Shown here in pieces: positions 1-9,388 of a DNA stretch of 64,000 nucleotides. The stretch spans positions 56,816 through 120,815 of the forward strand of contig NZ_JAPDDP010000015.1 in NCBI RefSeq assembly GCF_027587195.1, in the 5' to 3' direction. The first letter of the stretch is position 1. Each line of letters begins with the position of its first letter. A model generated the notes under the pieces. The model was not told the DNA's origin. It did no database searches and saw nothing but the letters and a program-made list of their open reading frames with translations. The DNA comes from Solirubrobacter phytolaccae (GTDB taxonomy: Bacteria > Actinomycetota > Thermoleophilia > Solirubrobacterales > Solirubrobacteraceae). Position numbers and translations under genes: made by a program.

Positions 1-2
1 AG

Positions 3-170
3 GACCCCGCGCACATCGGCTACGAGGCGCTGCGCGAGTGGGTGGACAAGTACCGCCCGCGCTACCTCCTGCACGGGCACGTCCACCCGCGCCCCGGCAC
101 GGTCCTCGACCACATCGGCGACACGAAGGTCGTCTACGTCAACGGGGCCAAGGTCCTGAACCTCGTCTAG
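3..170 (+). CDS. Metallophosphoesterase, C-terminal fragment
   Basis: The frame enters from the left edge and stops with TAG at 168-170, leaving 55 codons. The visible segment holds YLLHGHVHP; GHVH is the last metal-ligand motif of calcineurin-like phosphoesterases. It is followed by a closing strand, KVVYVNGAKVLNLV. The family hydrolyses phosphomonoesters or diesters with a dinuclear metal centre. The substrate cannot be told because the other metal motifs lie outside the window. The small membrane protein that follows on the same strand starts about 76 bases downstream. Confidence 0.75.
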   Translation, partial: DPAHIGYEALREWVDKYRPRYLLHGHVHPRPGTVLDHIGDTKVVYVNGAKVLNLV

Positions 171-246
171 AGGTGGGGACAACCGAACTCCGCGCTGACC
201 TGCTGCCCGCATGTGCGCACGGTCGATCGTGGGCAATCTTGAAGGG

Positions 247-489
247 GTGACCTCACGCAGTTCTGCCGCACTGACGTACGCCGGCGTGACCGGTGTCCTC
301 GCGTTTCTCGCCTTTCTCGCCGGTGGCGGGACGTTGTGGGCGAGCGCCCGCTACGACGACGGCTTCTGGGCCACCGGCGGCGCCGCGTCGCTCGGCTGGG
401 GCCTGCTCGCGCTCGGGTTCGCGGCGGTGGTCGCCACCGCGATGCTGACGCTCAACGCCACGCGCCCCGAGCCGCGCTCACCGCGCTAG
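247..489 (+). CDS. Small two-helix membrane protein of unknown function
   Basis: About 80 residues with two hydrophobic segments, roughly residues 8-28 (AGVTGVLAFLAFLAGG) and 42-65 (SLGWGLLALGFAAVVATAML), joined by a short charged loop, and a basic tail (RPEPRSPR). I recognise no family. The GTG at 247 is preceded by GAAGGG, which is closer than usual; an ATG at 211 in the same frame would add 12 residues but has no visible ribosome site. The 3' end overlaps the convergent antiporter gene by 12 bases. Confidence 0.5.
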   Translation: MTSRSSAALTYAGVTGVLAFLAFLAGGGTLWASARYDDGFWATGGAASLGWGLLALGFAAVVATAMLTLNATRPEPRSPR

Positions 490-2259
490 CGCGCCGACCA
501 CTTCCTGCCACCAGGCCTTCTCGGCGGGCGAGGACGCGTTCGCCAGCCGCCGTCGCGCGAACGCCTGCAGCTCGCCGGCCGGTCCGATCGCCATCAGCGG
601 CCCGGACACGCCGTAGCGCCCGTCCTCCATCGCCACCAGCGCGCCCGGCTCGTCGCGCCGCGTGCGGAGCTGCTCGACCACGTTCTGCCCCGCGAGGATC
701 TTCGGCCGCTGCGGATCGCCTTCCTCGGAGGACCAGGGCCGAATCGTCGTCACCGAAGGGCGCGAGCGCGGCTGGCGGCGTGGCCGCTCGGGCGGGCCGA
801 CCGGGCCGGTGCGCCAGCGCCGCATCAGCTCGCGGAAGTCCATCGCGACCTCCTGGCGGACGAGCACGTGGAGCTGGTCGTGCTCCTGGATGATCGTGGA
901 CCCTCGTGGAGGGATCGCGCGGTCGCCGCGGACGATCACGTTCAGGAGCGCTTCCCGCGGCAGGCCGAGCTCGCGCACCGGCCGGCCCTCGATCGCGTCG
1001 CCGTTGCGCACCGGGAACTGCATGGTCTCCGCGCCGAGGCGGTTCAGCAGCACGGGCTCCACCAGCGGCGCCGGGATCGCGGCCTCGTCGCTCGTCACGC
1101 CCAGCCAGCGCGCGACGGGCTCGATCGTCAGCCCCTGCAGGACCGTCGAGAGCAGCACGACGAAGAACGCGACCTTGAAGATGTCCTCGCCGTGCGGGAG
1201 CCCTTCGGTGACCGGGAAGGTCGCGAACACGATCGGGGTCGCGCCACGCAGACCCGCCCAGCCGAGGATCAGCCGCTCCGGCAACGAGAAGCCGTACGCG
1301 ACGAGCACCGCCGCCAACGGGCGCGCGATCACCGCCGTGACGATGGCGATCGCCGTGCCCTCGGGGATGAACTCGATCAGCTCGCGCGGGTTCACGAGCA
1401 GGCCGAGCAGCAGGAAGAGCGCGAGCTGGGCGACCCACGCGAGCCCTTCGTGGAAGGTGATGATCGTGCGCCGTGCCGGCGACGACGCGGACCCGATCAC
1501 GAGCCCGGCGATGAAGACGGCGAGGAAGCCCGTGCCGTGCGCCTCCGCCGCGCCACCGTAGGCGAGCGCCGCGAACGCGACGGACGCGACCGGGTACAGG
1601 CCGGCGGACGGCAGCGTGACCTGGCGCAGCACGAACACGCCGAGGAAGCCGACCGCCATGCCGACGGCCGCGCCGATCGCCAGCTCCGAGCCGGCGAGCC
1701 ACAGCGCGTCCTCGATCCCGTAGTCGCTGTGCTTGATCGCCTCGATGCCGCCGATCACGAGCAAGATGGCGATCGGGTCGTTGACGCCCGACTCGCCCTC
1801 CAGCGTGCGCGCGATCTTGCGCCGCAGCGTCGATCCGCGCAGCACCGCGAACACGGCGGCGGCGTCGGTCGCGGCCACGGTCGAGCCGAGCACGAACGCC
1901 TCGAGCGTCGTCAGCTCGCTGAACAGGAACAGCGCGGCGACCGCCGTCACGCCCGCGGTGATCAGCGTGCCGGCCGTGGCCAGCGCGATCGACGGCCCGA
2001 TCACGGGCCGGATCTCCGCCCAGCCGGACGAGAGGCCGCCCTCGTACAGGATCAACGCGAGCGCGAGCACCGCGGCGCCCTGCGCGACCTCGTAGTCGTG
2101 GAAGTCGATCAGCGTCACGCCGTCGGTCCCGATGACCATGCCGAGCACGAGCACCAGCACCAGGCCGGGCAGGCGCAGACGGCCCGCGAGCAGCGAGGCG
2201 GCGATGCCCGCGGCGAGCAGTGAGCCCACCGCGAGTGCGAGGAAACCGACTTCTTCCAC
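478..2259 (-). CDS. Cation:proton antiporter, CPA1/NhaP2-like, with TrkA-C domain
   Basis: 593 residues: a membrane domain of about 12-13 helices (residues 1-390), then a soluble RCK/TrkA-C-like domain at about 395-485 (VRELGLPREALLNVIVRGD, HDQLHVLV) and a basic tail. The membrane part carries STVAATDAAAV and, near residue 160, GVNDPIAILL with the Asn-Asp pair of electroneutral CPA1 antiporters. The arrangement matches NhaP2/CvrA proteins, which expel K+ or Na+ in exchange for protons. The TrkA-C domain probably senses a nucleotide, by analogy. It starts with GTG 12 bases after the SRAP gene stops, so the two are likely cotranscribed. Confidence 0.9.
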   Translation of the reverse strand: MEEVGFLALAVGSLLAAGIAASLLAGRLRLPGLVLVLVLGMVIGTDGVTLIDFHDYEVAQGAAVLALALILYEGGLSSGWAEIRPVIGPSIALATAGTLITAGVTAVAALFLFSELTTLEAFVLGSTVAATDAAAVFAVLRGSTLRRKIARTLEGESGVNDPIAILLVIGGIEAIKHSDYGIEDALWLAGSELAIGAAVGMAVGFLGVFVLRQVTLPSAGLYPVASVAFAALAYGGAAEAHGTGFLAVFIAGLVIGSASSPARRTIITFHEGLAWVAQLALFLLLGLLVNPRELIEFIPEGTAIAIVTAVIARPLAAVLVAYGFSLPERLILGWAGLRGATPIVFATFPVTEGLPHGEDIFKVAFFVVLLSTVLQGLTIEPVARWLGVTSDEAAIPAPLVEPVLLNRLGAETMQFPVRNGDAIEGRPVRELGLPREALLNVIVRGDRAIPPRGSTIIQEHDQLHVLVRQEVAMDFRELMRRWRTGPVGPPERPRRQPRSRPSVTTIRPWSSEEGDPQRPKILAGQNVVEQLRTRRDEPGALVAMEDGRYGVSGPLMAIGPAGELQAFARRRLANASSPAEKAWWQEVVGALAR

Positions 2260-2271
2260 CGGAGGACCCTT

Positions 2272-2934
2272 TCAGAAGAGCGTGTCGGACGGTGGCGTGG
2301 GTGGTGCGTCCGGCGGGTGCAGCAGCTCGGGACCTTCGACTCCGGCCCTATTGACCGCCGGATTCGCGGGTGCTACGGAGACCCGCTCGCTCGGGAACGG
2401 GATCAGCAGCCCTTCGGCCTCGGGGATGTCGACCGCCTCGGAGAGCCACATCGCCTCGGCCTCGGGCCCGTCCAGGATCACGGGCATCCGGTCGTGCACG
2501 GGCGCGCAGATCTCGTTGGCCTCGGTGGTGAGGATGGCCACGCCCGTGCCGTCGTAGACGCCGGCGAACGCGAACAGCGACCCGTCGTCGACCGTGTAGC
2601 GGAACGGCAGCTTTGGCTGGCCCTTCTTCTCGGCCTTGAGCCACTCGTACCAGCCGTCGGCGAGCACGAGGCAGCGGCCGCGGTCCATCAGCCACTTGAA
2701 GCGCGTCGCCGCCGTCTCGGACCGCACGTTGATCGGCGCGAACTTGCCGCCCTTGAACGGCCGCAGCCCCCACTGCACGCCGTTGAAGTGGCCGGGCTCC
2801 GTCACCGCGGCCACGATCTCCGTCGGGCACACGTTGAAGCGCCCCAGCGTCTCCTCCGACGGCGGGTTGATGAGGCTGAAGCGCTGGGCGATCTCAGGAC
2901 CGTCGACGGTCGAGAGCGTGTAGCGGCCGCACAC
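2272..2934 (-). CDS. yedK: SOS response-associated peptidase (SRAP/YedK/HMCES family)
   Basis: 220 residues beginning MCGRYTLS. Cys2, exposed when Met1 is removed, crosslinks to abasic sites in single-stranded DNA in this family. Other family marks are the ADGWYEWLK block near residue 95 and the HDRMPVIL block near 150, which holds the conserved His. It shields abasic sites during replication. The start is a GTG in a TAGTG overlap with the upstream acyl-CoA synthetase stop, so translation is probably coupled. I see no LexA box next to it. Confidence 0.93.
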   Translation of the reverse strand: MCGRYTLSTVDGPEIAQRFSLINPPSEETLGRFNVCPTEIVAAVTEPGHFNGVQWGLRPFKGGKFAPINVRSETAATRFKWLMDRGRCLVLADGWYEWLKAEKKGQPKLPFRYTVDDGSLFAFAGVYDGTGVAILTTEANEICAPVHDRMPVILDGPEAEAMWLSEAVDIPEAEGLLIPFPSERVSVAPANPAVNRAGVEGPELLHPPDAPPTPPSDTLF

Positions 2935-4562
2935 TAGGCCGTTTCGACCTCCGCCAGCCCGAGCGACTCGATCGCGGCGTCGCGCAGCTTGTACTTCTGG
3001 ATCTTGCCGGTCACGGTCATCGGGAACTCATCCACCACCTGAACATAACGCGGCACCTTGTAGTGGGCGATCTTGCCCTTGCAGAACTCGGCCACCGCGT
3101 CGCGGTCCAGCGCCGCGCCGGCGCGGGTCTGGACGTACGCCATCAGCTCCTCGCCGTAGCGCGGATCGGGCACGCCGACGACCTGCACGTCGGCGATGTC
3201 CGGGTGCCCCATCAGGAACTCCTCGATCTCCCGCGGATAGACGTTCTCGCCGCCGCGGATGACCATGTCCTTGATGCGGCCGACGATCTTCACGTAGCCC
3301 TCGTCGTCCATCTGCGCCAGGTCGCCGGTGTGCATCCAGCGCGCGCGGTCGATCGCGTCGGCGGTCTTCTCGGGCTCCTCCCAGTAGCCCAGCATCACGC
3401 TGTAGGCGCGGGTGCAGAGCTCGCCGGGCTGGTTGCGAGGGACGATCGCACCGTTCTCGGGGTCGACGACCTTGACCTCGACGTGCGGATGGACGCGGCC
3501 GACGGTGCCGACGCGCTTCTCCAGCGGATCGTCGGCGCCCGTCTGCGTGGACACGGGTGAGGTCTCGGTCATGCCGTACGCGATCGTCACCTCCTCCATG
3601 TGCATCTCGTCGACGCAGCGCTTCATCGTCTCGATCGGGCACGGCGAGCCGGCCATGATCCCGGTCCGCAGGCTCGTGAGGTCGAACTCGCCGAACTCCG
3701 GGTGCTCGAGCTCGGCGATGAACATCGTCGGCACGCCGTAGAGCGACGTGCAGCGCTCGTCCTGGACGGCCTGGAGCGTCGCCACGGGGTCGAAGGCCGG
3801 CGCCGGGATGACCATGCAGGCGCCGTGCGACGTGCACGCGAGGTTCCCCATGACCATGCCGAAGCAGTGGTAGTACGGCACCGGGATGCAGACGCGGTCC
3901 TGCTCGGTGTAGCGGCAGCCCTCCCCTACGAAGTAGCCGTTGTTGAGGATGTTGTGGTGGCTGAGCGTCGCGCCCTTGGGGAAGCCGGTGGTGCCGCTCG
4001 TGTACTGGATGTTGATGGCGTCGTCGAACTGGGTCGCGACCTGGCGCGCGTTGAGCTCCTCCGCGCTGACCCGCTCGCCGCCGCCGACGAACTCCTCCCA
4101 GTCGTGGCCGATGAACACGACCCGCTCGAGCCGCGGGCAGTCGTGGCGGACGTCGGCGACCATCCGCACGTAGTCGCTCGTCTTGAACGCGGTGGCCGCG
4201 ACCAGCATCCGGATGCCGGACTGGTTGAGCACGTACGCGAGCTCGGACGTCCGGTAGGCCGGGTTGATGTTGACGAGGATGATCCCGGCCTTGGCGGTGG
4301 CGTACTGGACGAGCGCCCACTCCGCGCAGTTCGGGCTCCAGATGCCGACGCGCTCGCCCGGCTCGATCCCGGCGGCGATGAACGCCCGCGCGCAACGGTC
4401 CACGGCCTCGCCGAGCTGGGCGTACGTGTAGCGCAGGTCCTGGTGGACGGAGACGAGCGCCTCACGGTCCCCGAAGCGCGCGATCGTGCGGTCGAGGTTG
4501 TCGCCGATCGTGTCGCCGAGCAACGGCGTAGTCGACGTTCCGGATGCGTACGACTGCTCCAT
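2934..4562 (-). CDS. AMP-forming acyl-CoA synthetase (FadD/AcsM-like)
   Basis: 542 residues, full length for an ANL-superfamily acyl-CoA synthetase. The P-loop motif is [12 protein letters not shown] near residue 190, the aromatic/acid block is YGMTETSPV near 335, the hinge region is [18 protein letters not shown] near 425, and the C-terminal catalytic lysine motif is [10 protein letters not shown]. It activates a fatty or other carboxylic acid to acyl-AMP and then acyl-CoA. The closest architecture is medium/long-chain fatty-acid ligases; the chain length cannot be read from sequence. The ATG is preceded by TTGGAG, which sits just after a hairpin at 4574-4592. Confidence 0.88.
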   Translation of the reverse strand: MEQSYASGTSTTPLLGDTIGDNLDRTIARFGDREALVSVHQDLRYTYAQLGEAVDRCARAFIAAGIEPGERVGIWSPNCAEWALVQYATAKAGIILVNINPAYRTSELAYVLNQSGIRMLVAATAFKTSDYVRMVADVRHDCPRLERVVFIGHDWEEFVGGGERVSAEELNARQVATQFDDAINIQYTSGTTGFPKGATLSHHNILNNGYFVGEGCRYTEQDRVCIPVPYYHCFGMVMGNLACTSHGACMVIPAPAFDPVATLQAVQDERCTSLYGVPTMFIAELEHPEFGEFDLTSLRTGIMAGSPCPIETMKRCVDEMHMEEVTIAYGMTETSPVSTQTGADDPLEKRVGTVGRVHPHVEVKVVDPENGAIVPRNQPGELCTRAYSVMLGYWEEPEKTADAIDRARWMHTGDLAQMDDEGYVKIVGRIKDMVIRGGENVYPREIEEFLMGHPDIADVQVVGVPDPRYGEELMAYVQTRAGAALDRDAVAEFCKGKIAHYKVPRYVQVVDEFPMTVTGKIQKYKLRDAAIESLGLAEVETA

Positions 4563-4573
4563 CGTGTCTCCAA

Positions 4574-4592
4574 TCTCTCCTTGTCGGAGAGA
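4574..4592 (-). promoter_or_regulatory. Hairpin just upstream of the acyl-CoA synthetase ribosome site
   Basis: TCTCTCC and GGAGAGA form a perfect 7-bp stem with a 5-base loop. On the minus strand the right arm is GGAGAGA, followed by TTGGAGACACG and the ATG at 4562. The arm is itself a good anti-16S sequence, so the stem could hide one of two possible ribosome sites. It may equally be a weak terminator for the preceding gene; no T-run follows. Confidence 0.35.
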
Positions 4593-4603
4593 CTAAAGGA
4601 GGC

Positions 4604-5266
4604 TCAGCTGCTGGTGCGCTGGAAACGCTCGTCGGCGGCCGGAACGGTGTCCAGCGCCGTGAGCGACGTGCCGTCGAGCCGGAAGCGCACGCGCTTGGTG
4701 CCGCTCGGGGAGCCCGCCTTATCGCCGTCCTTGTAGACGCCGTAGCGCAGCGTGATCGTCGCCTTGCCCTGCTTGGCGACCTTGAGCTCTGAGCTGCGGA
4801 ACTGCGCGTCCTTGTCCAGGAAGCCGTCCTTGGTGAAGAAGTAGGCCGTGTAGCCGCCCGTGGCGTCGCCGACCGGCCGGCCGATCAGCACCCGCAGCCG
4901 TGCGCGCGGGTCGTAGTCCTCCGCGCGCAGGGTCGTGTCGCCCTGCTCGCGGATCGTGTCCACGGCCGTCTCCCGCGCCCGCTTCTCCGACTTGGTCAGC
5001 GGCTTGGGCTTGGTCGTCTTCTGCTTGGACCCGCTCTTGGACTTCTTGGCCTTGGGCGTCGCGGTCGGCGTCGCCGAGGTCACGGCCGCGCCGACCGAAT
5101 CGGTGCCTTCGGGGCGGACCATGTCGTAGATGGCGAAGCCGACGCCCAGGAATGCGGCCGTGGCCAGCAGGCCGAGGATCCGTCGGGTCCAGAGCGCCCA
5201 GGGGCTGCGCGCGGGCAGCCTCCGTCGATCCCTTTCCGCCTGCACCCTGCGCGCCTTCGAGTCCAT
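4604..5266 (-). CDS. Membrane-anchored protein, possibly LppP/LprE-like
   Basis: 220 residues: a basic cytoplasmic N-terminus, one transmembrane helix at about 28-48 (RILGLLATAAFLGVGFAIYD), a Thr/Ala/Lys-rich linker (TPTATPKAKKSKS) and an exported domain from about 105. That domain reads YTAYFFTKDGFLDKD, then ATITLRYGVYKDGDKAGSPSG, then VRFRLDG. This resembles the LppP/LprE lipoprotein domain of actinobacteria, but there is no lipobox, so it would be held by the helix. The likeness is by eye. The function is unknown. Confidence 0.55.
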   Translation of the reverse strand: MDSKARRVQAERDRRRLPARSPWALWTRRILGLLATAAFLGVGFAIYDMVRPEGTDSVGAAVTSATPTATPKAKKSKSGSKQKTTKPKPLTKSEKRARETAVDTIREQGDTTLRAEDYDPRARLRVLIGRPVGDATGGYTAYFFTKDGFLDKDAQFRSSELKVAKQGKATITLRYGVYKDGDKAGSPSGTKRVRFRLDGTSLTALDTVPAADERFQRTSS

Positions 5267-5317
5267 CCCGCCGGGATGGTCTACGAGTTGGAGCGCTGAG
5301 TCAATGGGTGACAGAAC

Positions 5318-8062
5318 CTATCCGCGCAGGACCACCCGCTTTGTGAGCGTCTCGGTGCCGACGCTGACCGTGAGCGTGGCCGTGACCGTCACTTTTCTGA
5401 GACGCCGGCTCGGCTTGAGCGTGGCGCGTTCGAGCGTGTTGGCGGCCAGCTTGACCGTGCCGCGGGCGAGCACGCGCGATTTGACGCCGAGCCGGCGGGC
5501 GTCCCGGGCGCTGACGAGCACGCGCGCGGCGGCCGTCGTCGCCACCGAGCTGCGCAGGCGCAGGTCCAGGCCGCGCTTGGCGAAGCGCGCGTGGCTCACG
5601 CGCGCAGGGACGCCGGTGAGCGTGTAGCTGGGCTTGGGCGCGGGCGTGGCCGCCGGGGGCTGCGGGGCCGGGGCCGGGATCGGGGTCGCCGTCGCGATGC
5701 TCCCCAGCGGCGTGGCCGTCGGGGTCGCGGTGGCGGTCGGCGTGGGCGTGGGCGTGGGCGTCGCGGTCCGCGTGGGCGTCGCGGTCGCCGTGGCGGTCGC
5801 GGTCGGCGTCGCCGTGGGCGTGACCGTCGCGGTCGGGGTGGGCGTCGCCACCTGCACGCTGCGGTAGCTCACGTCCGCGCCCGCGCCGTCGTTCTGGATC
5901 CCGAAGTACCCGGCGCTCGGGTCGCGCTCCGGGTGCGGCGACGTGTACTCGTTGATCTTGACCCCGTTGAGCCGGATCGTGATCAGCTGGTCGACGACCT
6001 GGACCTCCATCACGTTCCACTGCCCGTGCGGCTTGAGGGCGAGCGCGCGAGCCGCGGCGTCCGCGGCCCGGAACGAGTAGACGCCGCCGGTCGTGCGGCT
6101 CGGGTCGCCGTCCGTCGGGTCGATCTGGATCTCGTAGCCCTCGGCGACCGGCTTCCACGGGTCGTCGAACGGGTCCGGGAAGCCGATGAACACACCGGAG
6201 TTGTCGTCGTCGCCGTAGATCCGCCACTCGGCGCGGATCGTGTAGGGCGAGACGAGCTGCTGCTTGGCGTACCAGAGCAGGCCCATGCCGCCCCAGGCGT
6301 CGATCACGCACTCGCCGGCGCGCGGCTGGAAGCCGCCGGGGCCGGCCATCGTCCAGTCGCCCAGGCTGGGGATGGTGCCGTCGTAGAGCGCGCGGAAGCC
6401 GGGCTCGGGCGTCACCGGCGCGCAGGTTGGCACGGCGGCGATCGTCACGTCGAGCGTGGCGGCGGCGGACGTGTTGCCGGCCTTGTCGGTCGCCCGGTAG
6501 CGGACCGGGCCGGTCGCGGTGACCGTGATCGGGCCGCTGTAGGTGGCGAACGCGCCGTCGCCGAGCGCGTACTCGACCTTGGCCACGCCCGAGCCGAGGT
6601 CCGTGGCGGCGAGCGTCACCGTGGCCTTGTTCAGGTAGGCGCCGGCCTGCGTGGGGATCCCGTCCGGCGCGGCCGTGACCGTCGGCGCGGTCGCGTCCGG
6701 GCCGCCGCCGCCCACGAGGCGGAAGTAGTCGAAGCTCGCGTTCGTGACCTGGGCGGGGTCGTTGGTGACCGCGGTCAGGCCGACGCGCGGGGTGCTGAAC
6801 GAGGACGCGTTGCCCGGACGGCCGATCGGCTGCCACGTCAGGCCGTCGGCCGAACCTGAGGCCGTCACGGTGCCGTTGGCCTGCGCGAGCCGGACATGGA
6901 ACGTCTTCGGGAAGTCCGCGGGGATGGCGAGCCGGTCCAGGGCCGCGTCGTAGCGCGGGCTGCCGCCGATCTCCTGGACGATCTCCATGAACCGCTCGGT
7001 CGGGCTGCGCGCGAGCAGCACGGCCTTGACGTAGTTGTCATCGTCGGCGTAGAGGATCAGCCCGGCCTGCTGGCTGCCCGCCTGCGCGTCGATCGTGACC
7101 TTCGTCGTCGCCTCCCACGCGCCGCTCGGCGCCTTCTGGAGGATGAGGTTGGGCGCGTCTCCGCCGCTGCCGTACAGGTCGCCGCGCGCGGTCGGGACCT
7201 GCAGGACGCCGCCGCCGACCGTGTGCTGGTTCGTCGAGCGCACGATCGACCACTGGCAGCCGAGGCTCATGCCGTCGAACTCGTCCGTGGTCGCGGCGCA
7301 GGGCTGCGGCGGCGGCACGGAGCAGTCGCCGGCGGCGTAGCCCGCGGCCCAGCGGATGCCGCCGGCGAGGTGCTGGCGGAACGCGGGATCGGCGTAGGAG
7401 TCCTGCGTGTGGCCCATGCCCGTGTACCACGAGCGGCCGCCCTGGAAGGCGTGGCACCAGGCGATCGGGTGATCGGCGCCCATCGCCCCGCTGCCCGGCG
7501 AGTACGACAGCTCGTCCAGGTTGGCGAGGACGTGAACCTTGCCGGTGGGCGACTCGCGGTAGTTGTACCACTCGTCGTGCCGGTTCCAGACGAGTGGGAG
7601 ATGGCTCGTGGAGGGGTGCGAGCGGTCGGTCACGCGGACGTCCGCGTTCTGGTTGGCCGGGTGGCTGTTGAAGTACGCGCCGACCAGCTGGCCGTACCAC
7701 GGCCACGAGTACTCGGTGTCCGCCGCGGCGTGCACGCCGACGTAGCCGCCGCCGGCCTTGATGTAGGCCTCGAACGCGACCTGCTGCGCGTCGCTGAGCA
7801 CGTCACCGGTGGTCGAGAGCCAGATCACGGCGTCGTACTGGTCCAGGTTGGCGGCCGTGAACGCGCTCGCGTCCTCCGTCGCGTCGACCGCGAAGTTGTT
7901 CGCCTCGCCGATCGCCTTGATCGCCGTGATGCCCTGCGGGATCGAGTCGTGGCGGAAGCCCGCCGTCTTGGAGAACACGAGGACCTTCTGCGCGTGGGCG
8001 GTCCCCGCGCCCGCGAGCAGCACCACAACCATCACCGACAACAGCTGCACCGTGCGAAGCAC
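5318..8062 (-). CDS. Secreted multidomain ThuA / DUF1080 protein
   Basis: 914 residues. A signal peptide (residues 1-24, ending AHA) precedes a ThuA-like glutamine-amidotransferase-fold domain (about 25-245, KVLVFSKTAGFRHDSIP and GGYVGVHAAAD). Next come a laminin-G/DUF1349-like beta domain (about 255-450), a chitobiase-type Ig-like module (about 455-540), a DUF1080 (3-keto-disaccharide hydrolase) domain (about 545-735), a Thr-Pro-Ala linker (about 738-785) and a basic C-terminal beta domain. ThuA and DUF1080 proteins act in 3-keto-sugar or trehalose-type carbohydrate metabolism; joining both in one exported protein suggests a surface sugar-processing enzyme (inference). The stop lies 51 bases before the next gene on the same strand. 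Confidence 0.85.
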   Translation of the reverse strand: MLRTVQLLSVMVVVLLAGAGTAHAQKVLVFSKTAGFRHDSIPQGITAIKAIGEANNFAVDATEDASAFTAANLDQYDAVIWLSTTGDVLSDAQQVAFEAYIKAGGGYVGVHAAADTEYSWPWYGQLVGAYFNSHPANQNADVRVTDRSHPSTSHLPLVWNRHDEWYNYRESPTGKVHVLANLDELSYSPGSGAMGADHPIAWCHAFQGGRSWYTGMGHTQDSYADPAFRQHLAGGIRWAAGYAAGDCSVPPPQPCAATTDEFDGMSLGCQWSIVRSTNQHTVGGGVLQVPTARGDLYGSGGDAPNLILQKAPSGAWEATTKVTIDAQAGSQQAGLILYADDDNYVKAVLLARSPTERFMEIVQEIGGSPRYDAALDRLAIPADFPKTFHVRLAQANGTVTASGSADGLTWQPIGRPGNASSFSTPRVGLTAVTNDPAQVTNASFDYFRLVGGGGPDATAPTVTAAPDGIPTQAGAYLNKATVTLAATDLGSGVAKVEYALGDGAFATYSGPITVTATGPVRYRATDKAGNTSAAATLDVTIAAVPTCAPVTPEPGFRALYDGTIPSLGDWTMAGPGGFQPRAGECVIDAWGGMGLLWYAKQQLVSPYTIRAEWRIYGDDDNSGVFIGFPDPFDDPWKPVAEGYEIQIDPTDGDPSRTTGGVYSFRAADAAARALALKPHGQWNVMEVQVVDQLITIRLNGVKINEYTSPHPERDPSAGYFGIQNDGAGADVSYRSVQVATPTPTATVTPTATPTATATATATPTRTATPTPTPTPTATATPTATPLGSIATATPIPAPAPQPPAATPAPKPSYTLTGVPARVSHARFAKRGLDLRLRSSVATTAAARVLVSARDARRLGVKSRVLARGTVKLAANTLERATLKPSRRLRKVTVTATLTVSVGTETLTKRVVLRG
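5707..5853 (-). repeat. Low-complexity Thr-Pro/Thr-Ala coding repeat
   Basis: A run of short, imperfect repeats of the type GGCGTGGGCGTCGCGGTC on the + strand encodes the TP/TA linker of the ThuA/DUF1080 protein. It is a flexible spacer between folded domains and a likely place for length change by slippage. Confidence 0.8.
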
Positions 8063-8089
8063 GTCTCCCCGCCCCTTCTGAACGCGCTT

Positions 8090-9388
8090 CTAACCGAAGA
8101 ACGTTTGATACAGGAGAAAGCAGTTCAACGCGATGATCATCCCGGCGACGGTGCTCGCGATGACGGTCGTCAGCGTGCGGTTCACGAGCGCGCCCATGAT
8201 GTCCTTGCGGCGCGTCAGCAGGACCATCGGCACGAGCGCGAACGGGATGCCGAACGACAGGACGACCTGGCTGATCACGAGCGTGGTCGACGGGTCCACG
8301 CCGATCGCGAGCACGATCAGCGACGGCGCCATCGTGATCGCCCGGCGCAGGAACAGGTTGATGCGGCGGTTGATGAAGCCCTGCATGACGACCTGGCCGG
8401 CGAACGTGCCGACGCTGGAGGAGCTCAGGCCGGAGGCGAGCAGCGCGACGGCGAACGCGAGCGCCGCGCCACCGCCGAGCAACGTCTCGAAGCCGCGGTG
8501 CGCGCTCTCGATCGACTCGACGTCGGTGAGCCCGCTGTCGTGGAACAGCTGCGCGGCGACGACGAGCATCGTCAGGTTGATGATCCCGGCCAGGCCGAGC
8601 GCGATCACGACGTCCAGCCGCTGGAAGCGCAGCAGCTGACGCTTCTCGGCGACGTTCTGCGGGGCGATCCGCTTCGACGTCAGCGCCGAGTGCAGGTAGA
8701 CGACGTGCGGCATGACCGTGGCGCCGAGGATGCCGACGGCGAGCAGCACGCTGTCCGTGCCGTCGAAGCTCGGGATCAGGCCGGCGGCGAAGTCCCCCGT
8801 GTCCACGCCGACCTGGAGCAGGTCGTACATGAAGCCGAAGAAGACGATCATCAGGAAGGCGCCGATCGCCAGCTCGAACTTGCGGTAGCCGCGCGTCTGC
8901 AGCTCGAGGATCGCGAAGGCGACGACCGCGGTCATCAGGCCCGCGACGAACGGCGGCACGCCGAACAGCAGGTTCAGCGCGATCGCGGCGCCGACGAACT
9001 CGGCGAGGTCGGTGGCGATGGCGATCGCCTCCGCCTGCAGCCAGAGGCCGAAGGTCACCGGTTTCTTGAAGTGCTCGCGGCACAGCTCCGGCAGGTTCTT
9101 GCCCGTCGCGATGCCGGTCTTCGCGCTCAGGTACTGGACGAGCATCGCCATCAGGTTCGCGGCGACGATCACCCACACGAGCATGTAGCCGTACTTGGCG
9201 CCGCCCGCGATGTTCGTGGCGAAGTTGCCGGGGTCGATGTAGGCGACGGCGGCGACGAACGCCGGGCCGAACAGCGCGAGGACGCCCTTGACGCGGCCGC
9301 GCGAGCGGGTCTCCTCGAGCGGCGTCTGCGGGTGCGGCGCGGCGTCGGCGGCGCGCGCGGCCTCCAGGACGTTGGGCGGCGGGTTCAC
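8090..9388 (-). CDS. mntH: NRAMP-family Mn2+/Fe2+ transporter MntH
   Basis: 432 residues with 11 predicted helices. Helix 1 has DPGNFATN and helix 6 has MPHVVYLHS, the two broken helices that bind the metal in NRAMP proteins. It is a proton-coupled importer of Mn2+ and related divalent ions. The start is the GTG at 9388, which overlaps the mntR stop as GTGA, so the two are translationally coupled. MntR-type repression of this gene is expected from that arrangement and from the operator-like site before mntR. Confidence 0.93.
   Translation of the reverse strand: MNPPPNVLEAARAADAAPHPQTPLEETRSRGRVKGVLALFGPAFVAAVAYIDPGNFATNIAGGAKYGYMLVWVIVAANLMAMLVQYLSAKTGIATGKNLPELCREHFKKPVTFGLWLQAEAIAIATDLAEFVGAAIALNLLFGVPPFVAGLMTAVVAFAILELQTRGYRKFELAIGAFLMIVFFGFMYDLLQVGVDTGDFAAGLIPSFDGTDSVLLAVGILGATVMPHVVYLHSALTSKRIAPQNVAEKRQLLRFQRLDVVIALGLAGIINLTMLVVAAQLFHDSGLTDVESIESAHRGFETLLGGGAALAFAVALLASGLSSSSVGTFAGQVVMQGFINRRINLFLRRAITMAPSLIVLAIGVDPSTTLVISQVVLSFGIPFALVPMVLLTRRKDIMGALVNRTLTTVIASTVAGMIIALNCFLLYQTFFG

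Noticed and set aside
5591..6859. Long plus-strand Arg/Gly-rich frame opposite the ThuA/DUF1080 gene
   Set aside because: It is the antisense shadow of the Thr-Pro repeat and neighbouring codons; composition is extreme and no start signal is visible.
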